Positions 10,926 to 25,425 of a DNA stretch of 64,000 nucleotides are shown one piece after another (positions within the stretch are counted from its first letter, which is position 1; every line of letters starts with the position of its first letter). The notes under the pieces are model-generated. The model had not been told where the DNA came from and made no database searches. It saw only the letters and a list, made by a program, of their open reading frames with translations. A program made the position numbers and the translations under genes. Origin of the DNA: Microcebus murinus (lineage: Eukaryota > Chordata > Mammalia > Primates > Cheirogaleidae); assembly GCF_040939455.1 (NCBI RefSeq), contig NC_134110.1, positions 99,973,001-100,037,000 on the forward strand. The letters are read 5' to 3'.

Positions 10926-11329
10926 TGCTATGGCTTGAATGTGTCCCCCAAAGTTCACATATTGGGAACTTAATCCCCAATGCAAGAGTGATGAGAGGTG
11001 GGACCTTTAAGAGGTGATTAGCTCATGTGGGCCCTGCACTCATGAAAGGATTAATGCCATTACCACGGGTGTGGGTTAGTTATCTCGGGAGTGGGTTCCT
11101 GATAAAAAGGATGAGTTTGAACTCCTTTCTCTCCTGCTCTTGTGCACACTATTGCCCTTCCGCCTTCTGCCATGGAATGATGTAGCACAAAGGCCTTCAC
11201 CAGATGCCAGTACCACACTCTTGGGCTTCCCTGCCTCCAGAACCATGAGCCATAAAAACTTCTATTATTTAGAAATTGCCTAGTTTGTAGTAGTCTGTTA
11301 TTACAGCAGAAAACATACTAAATAAGACA
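10926..11329 (+). mobile_element. MST-type LTR (ERVL-MaLR), solo
   Basis: Closely follows the MST consensus layout: TGCTATGGCTTGAATGTGTC, CAAAGTTCACATATTGG, AATCCCCAATGCAAGAGTG, GGTGGGACCTTTAAGAGG, CATGAAAGGATTAATGCC, GCCTCCAGAACCATGAGCC, ending ACTAAATAAGACA. No internal retroviral genes are attached. Confidence 0.88.
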
Positions 11330-12389
11330 GGTACCACAGTGCAATGAGGGTAGGGGAAGTGCTTGTAAATTACAGCTGAAGGTCAAGAGAGAGCAGCAGC
11401 AGCAAAGACACATAAAGCTGTTAGCAGAGGTATATGCTCCTGAAAAGATTTTGGTTTTGCTTTTGCTTTTTGTTTGGATGATCATAACAAGCATGGCAAG
11501 ATGAAGTACACAAATATTCTTGTAGCCCATTTTTTTCATTAAAACATCTTCAATGTTGGTGAGATCAGAGAATCTTCAAGGGAGATGAGAAAATACATGT
11601 TCACACAATGTGACTGGTGTGGATGAGGGAAAATAAAGATTTTCCAGGAAAAAGTGGATAGAATGTGCCTTTTATGTGGTATTTTCTTCTTTTTATTTTT
11701 TTTAACACTCCCTGGGATTCACAACCTGCCTGTCTAGGCTGTTAGAGTGCTTTATCACCTTGAGTCCCAAGAAAATCAATACCATGGTTGCCTAAATTTA
11801 AGGCCAATTATTCTTTTTCAATCTTGAACACACATGAAATATAACTGCTTAGCATCTATTCATTTCCAGAAGTTATTTCATGCAGATTTCACAAAATCTA
11901 TTAAATTGTATCCTGGAACATTTAAAGATACCTCTTTATTGCATTTCATGATAGCAGTTCTAATCAATAAAAATGAACAATTCCTGGACTCAATTGCAAC
12001 AATCTCAATACAATACCTTTTACAGAAAGAATATTTTTGTTATGTCTACATTCTAGGTTCAGTGTAGTCCTGAACATTGATCTTTAGGAGAATCAACTTC
12101 TCTATTGACTTATCAATAGAGAAAAGCATTTTTTAATTGATCCTAATTTCCTAGCTTGTAGAACTTGTTGCTTGGGAATAGACTGGGGTATCTTTATGAA
12201 TCAATTAAACGACTCTTTATAGGAATTCAGGCAAAGATTTTCATCGCTAGAAAATGTTTTAATTTTTTTCTTACACTTTATTTATATATTCAACAACTAT
12301 TTATAACTTGGCAAGTATTCTGGAAGGCACCAAGGACACAATTCATCAGTGATGCAAACTATTGATAATGAATAATATTAACAATATAG
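11330..12389. other. no recognisable feature
   Basis: AT-rich intergenic sequence. The small frames (for example 11834-12067) show no family resemblance and no codon structure I trust. Confidence 0.5.
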
Positions 12390-12635
12390 AATGTAGCCAG
12401 TGTATATGCCTGGCACTGTGCCAAATGGGTTACATCTGTTTTTTATGTGATCATTCTATCTGGTGGTTAATATACCATCATCCCCAACATACAGATAGGG
12501 AAACTGAAACATAAACAGGTGATGTAAGTTGCCCAGGCTATCACAGCTAAGAAATGGAGGACACAAGATTGAAGCCCTGTTTGGCTACCTCTAGGACCCA
12601 ACCCCTTAACCACAATGCTACAGTATTTCTGGCAG
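12390..12635 (-). mobile_element. MIR element
   Basis: Minus-strand MIR hallmarks: TGCCTGGCACTGTGCCAAATG, ATACAGATAGGGAAACTGAAAC, AAGTTGCCCAGGCTATCACAG, TTAACCACAATGCTACAGTA. Confidence 0.8.
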
Positions 12636-12857
12636 ATCATTTGTGTTCAGGAATCACAAATGTGATAAATGAAATAGAAAGGAACTTTAAGGCACTTGCC
12701 TTGCAGGAAGATGAAGAAAACCCTCATAGATGTGACATTTTAGCTGAACAGGAGTAGGTCAAAGAAACCTGAAAGTGTTAGGAGGATAGTGAAGCTTAAG
12801 CACAGAGTAAGTAGGTACAAGGTGCTAAGAAACTAAAATTTTAAAAATTGTATGGCT

Positions 12858-13702
<845 letters not shown>

Positions 13703-14089
13703 GAGCTACTTGGGAGGCACAGACATTTTCGTAAGTGGACACTATGCTTTATAATCTAGACTCTGACACCTGGATGGCAGGTAGGACCCTGGCTTGTAGC
13801 AGGGACACTTAGGCCAACAGTCTGTCCACCTTTGCAGCTCAGAACTTATGCTTCCACTTTCAAGAGGTAGCTCCTTGAAGACATTTCCTTGGGACCATTT
13901 TCAAGAACCCAGATGTACACAGATACCACTGGATGATTCAGATCCCTCCCCCCAGCCCCCAGCCCCAGAGATAATCTTTAATATTATAATGGAGGTAAAA
14001 GGAAAAATAGAAGTCTCTAGGGCAGGGATTTTTATTTTTAGTTATAACCATATTTTTTTTTTCATTTAAATCTATTTAGTAGATTCCTA
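13703..14089. other. no recognisable feature
   Basis: Short intergenic stretch between an L1 fragment and an old Alu. Nothing identified. Confidence 0.5.
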
Positions 14090-14374
14090 GGCCAAACCCA
14101 GTGGCTGACACCTATAATCCTAGCACTTTTAGAGGCAGAGGCAGGAGGATCACATAAGACCAGGAGTTCCAGACGAACCTGGGTAACATAGTGAGACACC
14201 CATTTCTACAAAGAAATTCTAGTCAGGTGTGGTGGTGCGTGCCTGTAGTCCCAGCTACTCAGGAGGCCGAAGCAGCAGGATGGCTTGAGCCCAAGAGTTC
14301 GAGACTGCGGTGAGCTATGATCATGCCATTCCAGCCTGGGCAACACAGTGATACCTGTCTCAACAAAAAAAAGC
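14090..14374 (+). mobile_element. Alu, old (AluJ-like)
   Basis: A diverged dimer: GGCCAAACCCAGTGGCTGAC, CCAGCTACTCAGGAGGCCG, GGTGAGCTATGATCATGCC, TCTCAACAAAAAAAAGC. It lacks the strepsirrhine mid-region. Confidence 0.9.
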
Positions 14375-14558
14375 ACGCACACACAAAAAACCCAAAAACA
14401 CAGATTTCTAAAATACAAAAGTAAAGCATGTTCTTCGCAAGGAGTTCGCCCAACTGTATATAAAGAGGAGAACCATCTTTTTACCAGTGGGCATTTGGGG
14501 ACTCATTCAACAGTTAACTATGTTAGGATTCCCTTTTCTATGGAAAAGGCCTACACAG

Positions 14559-14893
14559 GGCCAGGCGTGGTGCTCACGCCTATAATCCTAGCACTCTGGG
14601 AGGCCAAGGCAGGAGAATTGTTTGAGCTCAGGAGTTCGAGACCAGCCTGAGCAAGAGCAAAACCCCATCTCTACTAAAAATAGAAAGAAATTAATTGGCC
14701 AACTAAAAATATACATAGAAAAAATTAGTCAGGCATGGTGGCGCATGCCTGTAGTCCCAGCTACTCGGAGGGCTGAGGCAGGAGAATCGCTTGAGCCCAG
14801 GAGTTTGAGGTTGCTGTGAGCTAGGCTGATGCCACGGCACTCTAGCCCAGGCAAGAGAGTGAGACTCTGTCTCAAAAAAAAAAAAAAAAAAAA
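14559..14893 (+). mobile_element. Alu, strepsirrhine-type, with TSD
   Basis: A full dimer with the AATTGGCCAACTAAAAATA junction. It is flanked by AAAGGCCTACACAG and AAAGTCCTACACAG (one mismatch), so it is a bona fide insertion. It lies 185 bp downstream of an AluJ in the same orientation. Confidence 0.95.
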
Positions 14894-14909
14894 AAAGTCC
14901 TACACAGGA

Positions 14910-15589
14910 ACTTCAAGTGCTAAGTCAGTCTGCCAAACCTGAGAAACACCAACTTCCGCATGGTTCTCTCAGTCTGGGTGTCAAACGAGGACCAGTATCA
15001 CACTGAGGATCTGAGAAGAGAAAAATTCCACAGAGCAGTGAAAGAAAGTGAAAGTGTTCGTTACATGACGGTGCAGAACTATTTTAAAATTCCGAACTAT
15101 GAGAAGAACGTCGCCAAAATGCCAAGGAGGACGGCACTGCTGAGGTAAACAGTCTTTTCATGGAACTAAGCATCGAGTTAATTAAAATGACAATTCTGTG
15201 GTTTTAGTCTGCATAAAAATCTTTGTGTTGTTAGTCAAGAAGAGAAAAATCACCTAAAAGCAATACCTCCCAAACAGAGATGAACAGATACATTTAAATA
15301 TTACCTGTCGTGTCTGTGAATAACCAGCGAGTTGTCACGACACAGGGCCGCTCGTCGCGGTGGCCTGCAGCTGTGCTGTGCTGCAGGCGTGCCGGCTCCT
15401 CTAATGGCTCCAGTTCACAGCTGTCTCCCTCCAGTTCAGCGGGCGCCGCGTTGACCAGCATCTAGACCTTCCCTTGTAGGGCCAGGCCCCATCTAAGGCC
15501 TGGGCAATCTCCTCCAGCAGCCTGACGAATCTTGTAAGTTTTCATGTCAAATAAGCAAGGCCCTCGCCATGTTAATAGCAGCCAACACC
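14910..15589. other. no recognised repeat; short GC-rich patch
   Basis: A patch at about 15325-15480 is locally CpG-rich (CCGCTCGTCGCGGTGGCC, GGGCGCCGCGTTGACC). No gene structure is visible. A 62-codon frame at 14960-15148 has no recognised family. Confidence 0.4.
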
Positions 15590-15685
15590 TGCTGGGCAGT
15601 CACTGCAGGCCAGGTGCTGCCTCCACGCACTTGACATGCCTTCCTTTATGAAATCCTCACAACAACCTATAAAGTAGTTGTTAAG
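15590..15685 (-). mobile_element. MIR fragment
   Basis: CAGGCCAGGTGCTGCCTCC and GAAATCCTCACAACAACCTA match the 3' half of MIR in reverse. Confidence 0.7.
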
Positions 15686-16038
15686 CATCTCCGATGTGCC
15701 CAAGCCTTGTTACGTGCCCTGTAGGACACGAAGGAAGTATAGAGATAGAGTCATGGCCATAAAGAGGTTTATATTCTTCTTAGGAAGACAATATCAGAAG
15801 AAGAAAACAGAGAGCAGGACAAGCTGGCACGATTCTTAATTAAACTACGTGGCGGTAGCTAAAAGTGCAAGAGTTTAGAGAAACAGAAGCTTCCAATAGC
15901 TAGAATTGTCTTTTTGACATGAAATGCCTATAATTTCTGTTGTGAACAGAGTTCAGTGATTTTTCTAAAGATCCATTATTCCTCACTTAATGCTTTGGTT
16001 TAGACTTGAAATCCTAGAATGCTAGAATGAGAAAATTA

Positions 16039-16371
16039 TTTACCACTTCCGTACGGCGCTCACCGGCCAGGACGCCTCGCCACAGCCGCACTCAGGTCCG
16101 CACGGTGGCGTGCGCCGCGCACTGGCGACGGGGCCGCTTTGCTCTCGTGTGGTGAGGAGAGCTTGTTTTACTTTACAGGCAGCTTTACTTGTAATGTAAA
16201 TCAGAATAGGAAACATATACACACATGTTTTTATTATGTTATTTTTAAATGTTCACAATTTTATTTTGATAAATGAAAAATTAGAAAAGTCATATCACTG
16301 TCGGCTACAGCCGCTGTGCGCGTTCATCTGTGGCTGCCGACTATGGTCGCCGCTCGTATTGAAGTGGTTAA
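16039..16371. mobile_element. piggyBac-type non-autonomous element (MITE), 325 bp
   Basis: The element proper is 16043-16367. Its left end is CCACTTCCGTACGGCGC. The right end, in reverse complement, is CCACTTCAATACGAGCGGCG, so the termini are inverted repeats matching over most of about 16 bases. The flanks are TTTA (16039-16042) and TTAA (16368-16371), consistent with a TTAA target duplication with one mutation. The ends are CpG-rich and the middle AT-rich. It has no transposase frame. TTAA targeting is the signature of the piggyBac superfamily, and recent piggyBac activity is known in mouse lemur. Confidence 0.75.
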
Positions 16372-17992
<1,621 letters not shown>

Positions 17993-18504
17993 AAAAAATT
18001 TTGTTTTTAAGAAATATAAGGTAATCTTGGTTATGACATTTTGAAACAGCAACAAGGACTCTAGGAGTGATGGCACTAATAGCCAAATCTGGGCAGTGTG
18101 AGAAGTTCTCGTCAAGATAATACTGTGAGTTTGAGCTCTATGTTACCCCGTTTTATTCCAAACCATGGCAGTGACTGAGGTTAAAAATATTAAGAAGACA
18201 AATTCAGCCTCTATGGAGCTAGAAGTAGAAAAATAACAGTCAGCCCTCCTGAAAAAAATTACCAAAGGAAGTATGTAGAATGTGTAGCAGACATTTGTGA
18301 TTTTTGTTTCATTTTGTTTTGGCTACACAGAAGTTAAACACATTTCTTATGTCAGAGAAAACCAAATGGTGGGAATAGGCTGCCCCCAGTAGAGCAACTG
18401 ACACGAACAAACAGATATGATTATTTCCCCAACTCCCTTGCAGCTAAGGCAAGCTCACATGACCTGACTTAGCTAATCAAGTGTTCCCTCCTAGGACTTC
18501 ATTT

Positions 18505-18508
<4 letters not shown>
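17993..18508. other. no recognisable feature
   Basis: Intergenic sequence between an inverted Alu and a GT microsatellite. Nothing identified. Confidence 0.5.

Positions 18509-18562
<54 letters not shown>
18509..18562 (+). repeat. (GT)n microsatellite
   Basis: About 27 perfect GT units. The minus-strand frame containing His-Thr repeats is derived from it. Confidence 0.98.
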
Positions 18563-18563
<1 letters not shown>

Positions 18564-19059
18564 GGGGATGGGGAGAGTGTCTTCCAGTCAGGACCGGAAA
18601 ACCTTCTAGACAAGCTCTGAAAGAGCTGTAACACTGTCCTCTAGGACTTGAAATCTCAAGAGATAAAGAAAAAATGAGGCAGAGATTATTCCTGGCAAGG
18701 GAGGTGGAGCCAGGGACCCTGTCCCACAGCAGGTGCCGGGGCAGCAGTGTCATGAGCAGGTTGCTGGGCTTCCCAGGCTCCCTTGGTTACTGCACCTTTT
18801 CTAGGTTCAGGACTCCACACTTTCCATCCAACATCCTTACAAAAAAGTCTTCTACTTACCTTAACCAGAAGTGATTTCTGTGATTTGCAACCACAGTGTA
18901 CTCAAACAAGGAAAAAAGTGAACACAGAAGGAAGAAACAGGATTCAAGAAACAGTAGTAAGGAAACTATTAAGTTGCCTGCAGTGACCCATGGCTTCCAC
19001 AGACACCCTCAACCCCATCAATAAGCACCAGAGAAGAGCTGTGTGTACTCAGAGCAAAT

Positions 19060-19355
19060 GTGCTCCTTTGTCACCTGGAGTCATTAGTGGAACCCGCACC
19101 CTGGAATGTGGTCACACGGAAGAGACAGGCATGGGAAAAGGCGACGTGAGGATATCAGCAGAGACTGGAATGATGCGGCCACAAGCCAAGGCAGCTGGCA
19201 ACTGTCAGAAGCTAGAAGAGGGAAGAAAAATCCAGCCTTGCTAACAGCTGTATTTTGGACTCCCAGCCTAGAAAGTTGTGAAGAATAAATTTTTGTTGTT
19301 TGAAGCCATCCAGTTTGTGACAATTTGTTATGATAACTCTAGGGAACTAATCCCA
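19060..19355 (+). mobile_element. MLT1-type LTR (ERVL-MaLR), partial
   Basis: GATGCGGCCACAAGCCAAGG, GCTAGAAGAGGGAAG, TTTTGGACTCCCAGCC, GAATAAATTTTTGTTGTTTG, AAGCCATCCAGTTTGTGAC and AGGGAACTAATCC match the MLT1 3' half. The left limit is uncertain, and 18563-19059 may hold its diverged 5' part. Confidence 0.78.
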
Positions 19356-19875
19356 GCAATCCCACTCCCAGGAATTTGCCCAAGTGAAATGAAAGCCTAT
19401 GTTCCTGTAAAAGTTACATGCAAATATTTATGGCAGTTTTATTCACTATAGCCAAAACTGGAAAACCCTACTGTCCCTTTACCAGAAGATGGTTACAAGC
19501 ACTGTGCTACCTCCATACAATGAAGTCCTACTTAGCAAGGAAGAGGAATAAACTATTGCTACCTGCAACAGTATGGATAATCTCAAACATACAGTAAGTT
19601 AAAGAAGCCAGACCCAAAATGCTATGTATTATACTATATGACATTCTGGAAAAGGCACTCTTATGGTTGGAAAACAGAATAATAGATACCAGGGAGTGGA
19701 ATTGGGGAAGGGTTAACCACAAAAGTGCCATATTGAGGAATTTTGGGCATGGTTGATGCTACTGTTCTGTATCTTGCCTGTGGTGATAGGGACACGCTGA
19801 TGCATTCAAAACCCATAGAACTGTACATCAAGAAGAATGAATTGTGTTATACAAGTTAAAAATAAATTTTAAAAT
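19356..19875 (+). mobile_element. old LINE-1 3' end
   Basis: Diverged L1 terminal sequence: AATCCCACTCCCAGGAATTTG, TTTATTCACTATAGCCAAAAC, CCATACAATGAAGTCCTACT, and near the end GAACTGTACATCAAGAAGAATG followed by an A-rich tail. Confidence 0.75.
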
Positions 19876-21057
19876 TAAAAAAGAAGAAGAGTACCCTGGT
19901 AAACCATCATGCAGAAGTTGACCACTAGGTAATCAGGAATGTCCCTCAAATTCTCAGTCTGCAGGTCAAGAGGACCTTGTTTTGCCTCAGAAAGATCATT
20001 GAGGATGAGAACACATTACTTTCATTGTCATTTAATGCCACCAACCAGAAATATTGCTTGAGGGATTAAGTCTATATGAGATATGCTAATAGTGGAAAAA
20101 GTTTCTTAAAAGAAATAGTTCTTGCTCTTAAGGCATTAAAAACCTGAAGAAAACTAATAATAAGTGGAACACAAATATGTCATTTGGACAAGCTGAAGGC
20201 AATGTGGCATCAAAATTTGTTCCTAAATTTTTAGTCCGCCTGTGTATTTCATAATCCATCTTTCTCTCTTTCTTCCTTCCTTTCTTCCTTTCCTTCCTTT
20301 CTTCTCTACGTATCTCTTTCTCTTTTTAAAGAAAAAGGTGCACTTCACAGTATTTTTAGAAAAAACTTAGAAGTAACAGAATGGAGTATGAAAGAGAGGA
20401 GATTTTATAATACAGGAAGATTCAAGTAAAAGAGGAAAAGAAAAAAAAAACGAGCCCTCGCCCCACCAACGTTTAGGCATCGATGGAATATAATAACTGC
20501 TGGGACTCTCATTTGACCAAAACAAACAAACAAAATATGCAATTTATAAATCTTGATGTGCTTTGAAGTAAATTATATCCCTCAGTCAGTAGAGAAAGGA
20601 ATTTAAAAACTTGTTATTATAGCTCTACTGTGAAAGAAGAACTCGTTGGAAAGGTGAAAAGCGATGAGATCTTGAACAGAGAGCTAAGCAAGGGGACTCC
20701 CAGACACTCTTGGCTTTGGATAAAAATGGGCACAATTCCATATCTAAACCTCCCAACATACAATTGTGCCTGTTTTTATCTAAAGCAGGGAAAATAGTTT
20801 GACAGAAATGAGGGATTCAAAACACAGTCCTTACAATATCAATATGAAATGTAGACAAATGGAAGGGCACATATCAAAACTTATGTAGTCACACAAATTG
20901 CCCACCAGTAACCTCAAAGTTTACTAGAGCCTTCATGAAAGATGGAAGAAAAGGGCAAACATGCAAGAACAGGTTCCCAACGGCATAACGTGAAACTCTA
21001 GATCTGCATCCTTCCAGGAGGAAGCATCAAACGAGATGATGGTGCCAAGGACAAAGT
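19876..21057. other. no gene; CT-rich microsatellite at 20264-20310
   Basis: Apart from a short imperfect (TTCC/CTTT)n tract, I see no feature in this AT-rich stretch. Confidence 0.5.
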
Positions 21058-21606
21058 GTTAGTAAGGGTTCTCCAGAGATGTGGAACTAGCAGGAGAGAC
21101 AGAGAGAGAGATAAGGAGAGAGAGAGAGAGAGAGTTAGGGAGAGAGAGAGAGACAGAGAGACAGAGAGAGACAGAGAGACAGAGAGAGATTTATTATGAG
21201 GAATGGGCTCATGCTGAGGCTGAGAAGTCCCACGAGCTGCCATCTGCAAGCTGGCGGCCTGGATAACCCGTGCTGTAGCTCCAGCCCCAGCCTGAAGACC
21301 CGAGAATCAGGGGAGTCCATTGTGTAAGTTCCCGTCCACGTCTGGGGGAAAACCAATGCCCCAGCCTGAAAGCAGTCAATCTGAGAGAGCAAACACTCCC
21401 TCACCCCACCTGTGCCCTGTGCAGACCTCCAGTGGGCCGGTCGGGGCTCACCCTCCCTGGGGTCATCCGCTTCACTTCACCGTCTCCGCATCTGAATGTT
21501 ACTCTCCACCAGAAACAGCCTCACAGACACACCAAGAATAACGTTTGGCCAAATATCTGGGCATTCCGTGGCCCAGTCAAGCCGACACATAAAATCAACC
21601 ATCACA
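21058..21606 (+). mobile_element. MLT2-like ERVL LTR with internal GA expansion
   Basis: The pattern is GTAAGGGTTCTCCAGAGA..., TTTATTATGAGGAATGGGC, GAGAAGTCCCACGAGCTGCC, AACAGCCTCACAGACACACC, AATATCTGGGCATTCCGTGG, ending ACATAAAATCAACCATCACA. The GA-rich tract at 21092-21190 (GAGA/GACAGA units) is a microsatellite expansion inside it and generates spurious Ser/Leu and Arg/Glu frames. The family name is from memory. Confidence 0.65.
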
Positions 21607-21714
21607 GACAATGAAAGAGCCTTTTTAAACAGTAAAAAGAGGGGAGGGGAAGACCCACGCGTGTGCTGGTGGCACAGTGATGAGCAGTGTGAGCAACAGA
21701 AACGGAGCCCACTC

Positions 21715-21955
21715 GGGGGCAGCAGAGAGCACTGGGGCCGGAGTCTCCCCTCTGCCCCGACATGACCATGGGCAACTTCCTTAACCTCTGGGAGCCCAAA
21801 TTTTTGTTTCTCTATAGAAATGTGATCATTTTATATCTTTTGAATAGAGAGCATAACTTCTACCTCATGAGATTATTAGAATTAAGTCATGTATGTAAAG
21901 AACTTAGCACATGAAGGTACCCATGCAGTAAGTGGGTGCTAAATGCGTAATGACA
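21715..21955 (+). mobile_element. MIR element, diverged
   Basis: CATGGGCAACTTCCTTAACC, CTACCTCATGAGATTATTAG, GTAAAGAACTTAGCACATG and AGTGGGTGCTAAATGCG follow MIR order on the plus strand. Confidence 0.65.
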
Positions 21956-23159
21956 GAGCATTAAATAACAAATTAAAAACATTTAATAACAAAGCTTAAC
22001 ATTTAATAACAGAAGAACTACTCACTTTTAATTTAGATTTCATCATCTTCATTGGAAAATGTCTTAAAACTAGGGAAGTCTAAATAAACCTTGTCAAAAA
22101 AGTTGATACTTCAGATATGTTTGTCACATATGACAATTTCTAATTGTTTTTGGTGTTTTTAAGTTTCCAGGCCCAGAAGAATTAGAATTTATAATTTAAT
22201 AATATCCAGGGAATTTTGGACAACAGCATTGAATTTCCAAGGAGAACTTGGATAAATGTCTTAATTTTAACAGGGGCAGAGGTGGACTCTGGGGCCATCA
22301 GACCAATTAAGAAAGAAAATGCGGACACTGAGCACTAAGTGAATCGTGTGATACATGGAAACACTGCAGAGGATGAGTCCAGCTCTGTGGATACGAGCAG
22401 ACGCACTGTGGTCACTTAAGGAAGAAAGAGGTGATCGACTAAAACCAGCATCAGCTTGCTCAGGAAACACATATACCACACTCATCTCCACTCTTTAGTG
22501 GAGAATGTTAAATTAATGAGGCTCTAAATCAAGAGCCTTGGAGCCATATTCACGGCTGCCACAGGTGGGTGGACGGCCCATCCACAGGCACCTGGGGTTG
22601 AAGATGAGGGTTGAAGAAGGGCTCAGGGTGGAGGACCCCGTGATGAGGACCAGGGCACAAGGAGCCCAGGTCCGAGCTGGCCATGGGGCACACTCACAGA
22701 GCTGGATGAGCAGTGTGGCTGGGTTCTGAGCTGGAGATCAGCGTGCTGAGGCTTGTGGGCGCTGGGCCCCGCGGGAGTGAAGGAAACAGACTGGCAGGAG
22801 AGACATAGAACTAGGATGCAGCTGCATGGACACGTCTGAAGCTGGGGTCACCCTTTAGAGACCTGTGTTGGGGCAGGAGCCAGGCCTCTGTCTGCTCCCC
22901 ATGAGCCAGTCAACCTGCATGCCTGGGATCTGGGGCTGCCCCTGGGTAAGGTGGCAGCCCTCAGCAGAGGGCAGGGTCAGGGGATCCGTCCAGCTCTGAG
23001 CCTGCAGCAGCTGAGGGCAAGAGCATCTCTGCCTCAAGGGTATTTGTGTGCCCCAGTGCCCTGTGCACCTGGCCTAATGCTGGGCTCCCCAGCACCTATG
23101 GCCCTCCTAGGGCTACAGCACGACTAGAATCAGAGACAGCACTGGTGGTGGTAGGAAAG
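21956..23159. other. no recognisable feature
   Basis: Intergenic, moderately GC-rich from 22.5 to 23.1 kb. The frames are short and unrecognised. Confidence 0.5.
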
Positions 23160-23312
23160 TCACAGGCTTTTGCCAAGAGATCAGCATTTTGCTAGCAAGT
23201 TATTTAACCTCTTTGAGCTTCAAGTTCCTTCTGTGTTTATAGAATACTTAGGGTGAGCACCTAGCACTAAATTTAACATATGGTAGGTGCTTAATAAATG
23301 TTAGTTTTCTTC
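23160..23312 (+). mobile_element. MIR element
   Basis: GCAAGTTATTTAACCTCTTTG, GAGCTTCAAGTTCCTTC and GGTAGGTGCTTAATAAATGTT match the MIR 3' half. Confidence 0.75.
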
Positions 23313-23707
23313 CCCCATGAACTCCAGGAAGGGTGCAACCTGCAAGTGGGAATCAGCTGACTTGAGCAATAGAAAGTAGGATACAGGGCTTGAAATCAGC
23401 TAGGTTGAAACACTCACAGGAATGTTGTACTTGCAGGACCAAAGGGCTGCACCGACACTTCCACTAACTGGGATTCAGCTCAAGAAGAAATGTGCATATG
23501 GATCTGTGGATGAACCAAAGCTTGAGTTCTCAACAAAGCTGTTAAAATAAATAAACAGACATTATACAAACAAGAGAAATATCAGCATGTTGGATGGTAA
23601 GTGTTAGAGAGATTATTATAGCTGGGAATGATGGGGTGAATAAAGACGACAAAACTTAACCAAGATAAAGGTGAAATATTTAATATAGGTCCAACTCAAC
23701 TTGCACA

Positions 23708-23709
<2 letters not shown>
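23313..23709. other. no recognisable feature
   Basis: Short intergenic interval. Nothing identified. Confidence 0.5.

Positions 23710-23749
<40 letters not shown>
23710..23749 (+). repeat. (CA)n microsatellite
   Basis: About 20 CA units. Confidence 0.97.
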
Positions 23750-23753
<4 letters not shown>

Positions 23754-23774
23754 TACCCCAGCAAAGAGAATAAA

Positions 23775-24060
23775 AATAGCTTAAATTTACTGAGTACCAA
23801 GTGCTTCTCATGAGCCAAGCCCTACACTTGTGCTTTACATATTATGCAACTAGATGGCACAAAGTGCTAAACCTGTTACATGGGTGACTTCACTAATCCC
23901 CTCAGCAAACCTGTGAGACAGGAACTTTTATTACCGTGGATTTTCACAGAGGTGAACTGCAGCTTGGAGGGTAATAATTCTGCCCAAGGTCACACGACTT
24001 GGAGGAGGTAGAGCCAGGAAACAGCCTTTCTGAGCACCTGGAAATGTGAAACTCATACAC
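23775..24060 (-). mobile_element. MIR element
   Basis: Reverse MIR: TTTACTGAGTACCAAGTGC, CTTTACATATTATGC, GCCCAAGGTCACACGACTTGG, GGTAGAGCCAGGAAAC. An internal segment around 23850 looks duplicated or diverged. Confidence 0.7.
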
Positions 24061-24989
24061 ATGACCACAGCACCATGCTATCTTCCCAATGTGAGAGAGA
24101 AATAAAGCTGATACATAACAATTGTGTGTTATATCATTTGACACCCACATTAGTTGGGACATGAGAATTGCAAGTAAAGAAAGAAAAAGTACCCAAACAG
24201 GTTTAAACAAGAGAAAAATGAATAGGCTTATATAACTGGAAGTACAGCTGTAGAATGGCATTGAGGGTTGACTTAATCTAGTGGCCTTATTTCCTTATTT
24301 ATTTCCCTGTAGATCTTGCTGTTCATCCTCCTCTGATGTAGGCTTCATCCCAGGTTGGGGTGACATGCCCACAGCAGTTCCAGGGCTCACATCCACAAAT
24401 GAAAAGTCCAGACAGAGAAAGAAAGGGTCACTTCCAATTCACCCAGAAAAATGAGGAAGAACTTTCCCAAAAGACCCAGCCCATCTGTCCTTCCATCTCC
24501 TGGGCCAAAGTTATTCATTAATGAGTCAAGAACCTGGGATTACCTTCAGACCCATTAGGCCACCCCTGGAATTGTGAGTGGAGTCAGCATCCCTCGGGAC
24601 ACACGGGCTTCCTGGAGAAGGAGTGGATACCTGAATGAAAGTAGGGTAGAGGAAGGACAGAATGGCTACTGCTGGATGATCAACAATGTTTACAATTCTC
24701 TGAGGAATTAATTCTCATTCCCTTTTTGTGGATAACCAGTGGCTTCTAACCAGTTCTTTTGAAAATATTTGTGATTTTTATCTTGACCATAGACTCCACG
24801 TGGGCCAAATGTGTCACGTGGGTAATACAATGTCAATGTCGAATTCATCCATAAGAGTGGCCAGGTCAAGAGAAGGCATAGTATTGTATTCAATACCAGC
24901 CCAGTCATATCAGGACTGCAGTATCAGCTCCAGATGTTGCATTTTGAGAAGAATATTAAACAGCGATGGTAAAGAATGTGGAAGTATAA
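24061..24989. other. no recognisable feature
   Basis: Intergenic. Frames up to 105 codons (minus strand, 23944-24261) do not resemble a known protein. Confidence 0.45.
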
Positions 24990-25175
24990 CATAGTCATAA
25001 GTGTGAGGACTCAGCAGGTTTAAATCCCAAGCCTGCTCTTTTCCCCTTGTGTGGTCTTTAGCAACTTGGGTGAACTCCAAGCTTCAGTTTCCTCATCTGC
25101 AAAATGGAGATACTATAATATTTACCTTGCAGAGGTGCTGGAAAGTTAAGTCAGACAGAATTCTACACATGCCCA
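24990..25175 (+). mobile_element. MIR element
   Basis: TTCAGTTTCCTCATCTGCAAA, ATGGAGATACTATAATATTTACC and the preceding diverged head are plus-strand MIR. Confidence 0.75.
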
Positions 25176-25304
25176 GGAGCATAACATTTACTCAGTATCA
25201 TGGTCTGCAGACTCTAGCTTCTGCTGAATGTGTTCAGTTCAAGAACTGCTTAGAGTCCACATGCCCCTCCAAAAAAAGAAAAAAAGAATTGCTTAAAATG
25301 CACC

Positions 25305-25425
25305 TGTGGTTCCAGCTACTCAGGAGGCTGAAGAGGGAAGGTCGGTTGAGCACAGGAGTTCAAGGCCAGCCTGGGCAACATAGTGAGATCCCGGTCTCTA
25401 AAAATAAAAAATTTTAAAAAGAATT
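25305..25425 (+). mobile_element. 7SL/Alu-derived monomer fragment (FLAM/FRAM-like)
   Basis: CCTGTGGTTCCAGCTACTCAGG, AGGCCAGCCTGGGCAACATA and GTGAGATCCCGGTCTC, followed by an A-rich tail. Only one arm is present. Confidence 0.75.

Noticed and set aside
14960..15148. 62-codon frame with charged residues as a small gene
   Set aside because: No recognised family, no Kozak or splice context of note, and length expected by chance.
20998..21404. Ser/Leu- and Arg/Glu-repeat frames on both strands
   Set aside because: They arise from the GA-rich microsatellite inside an LTR.
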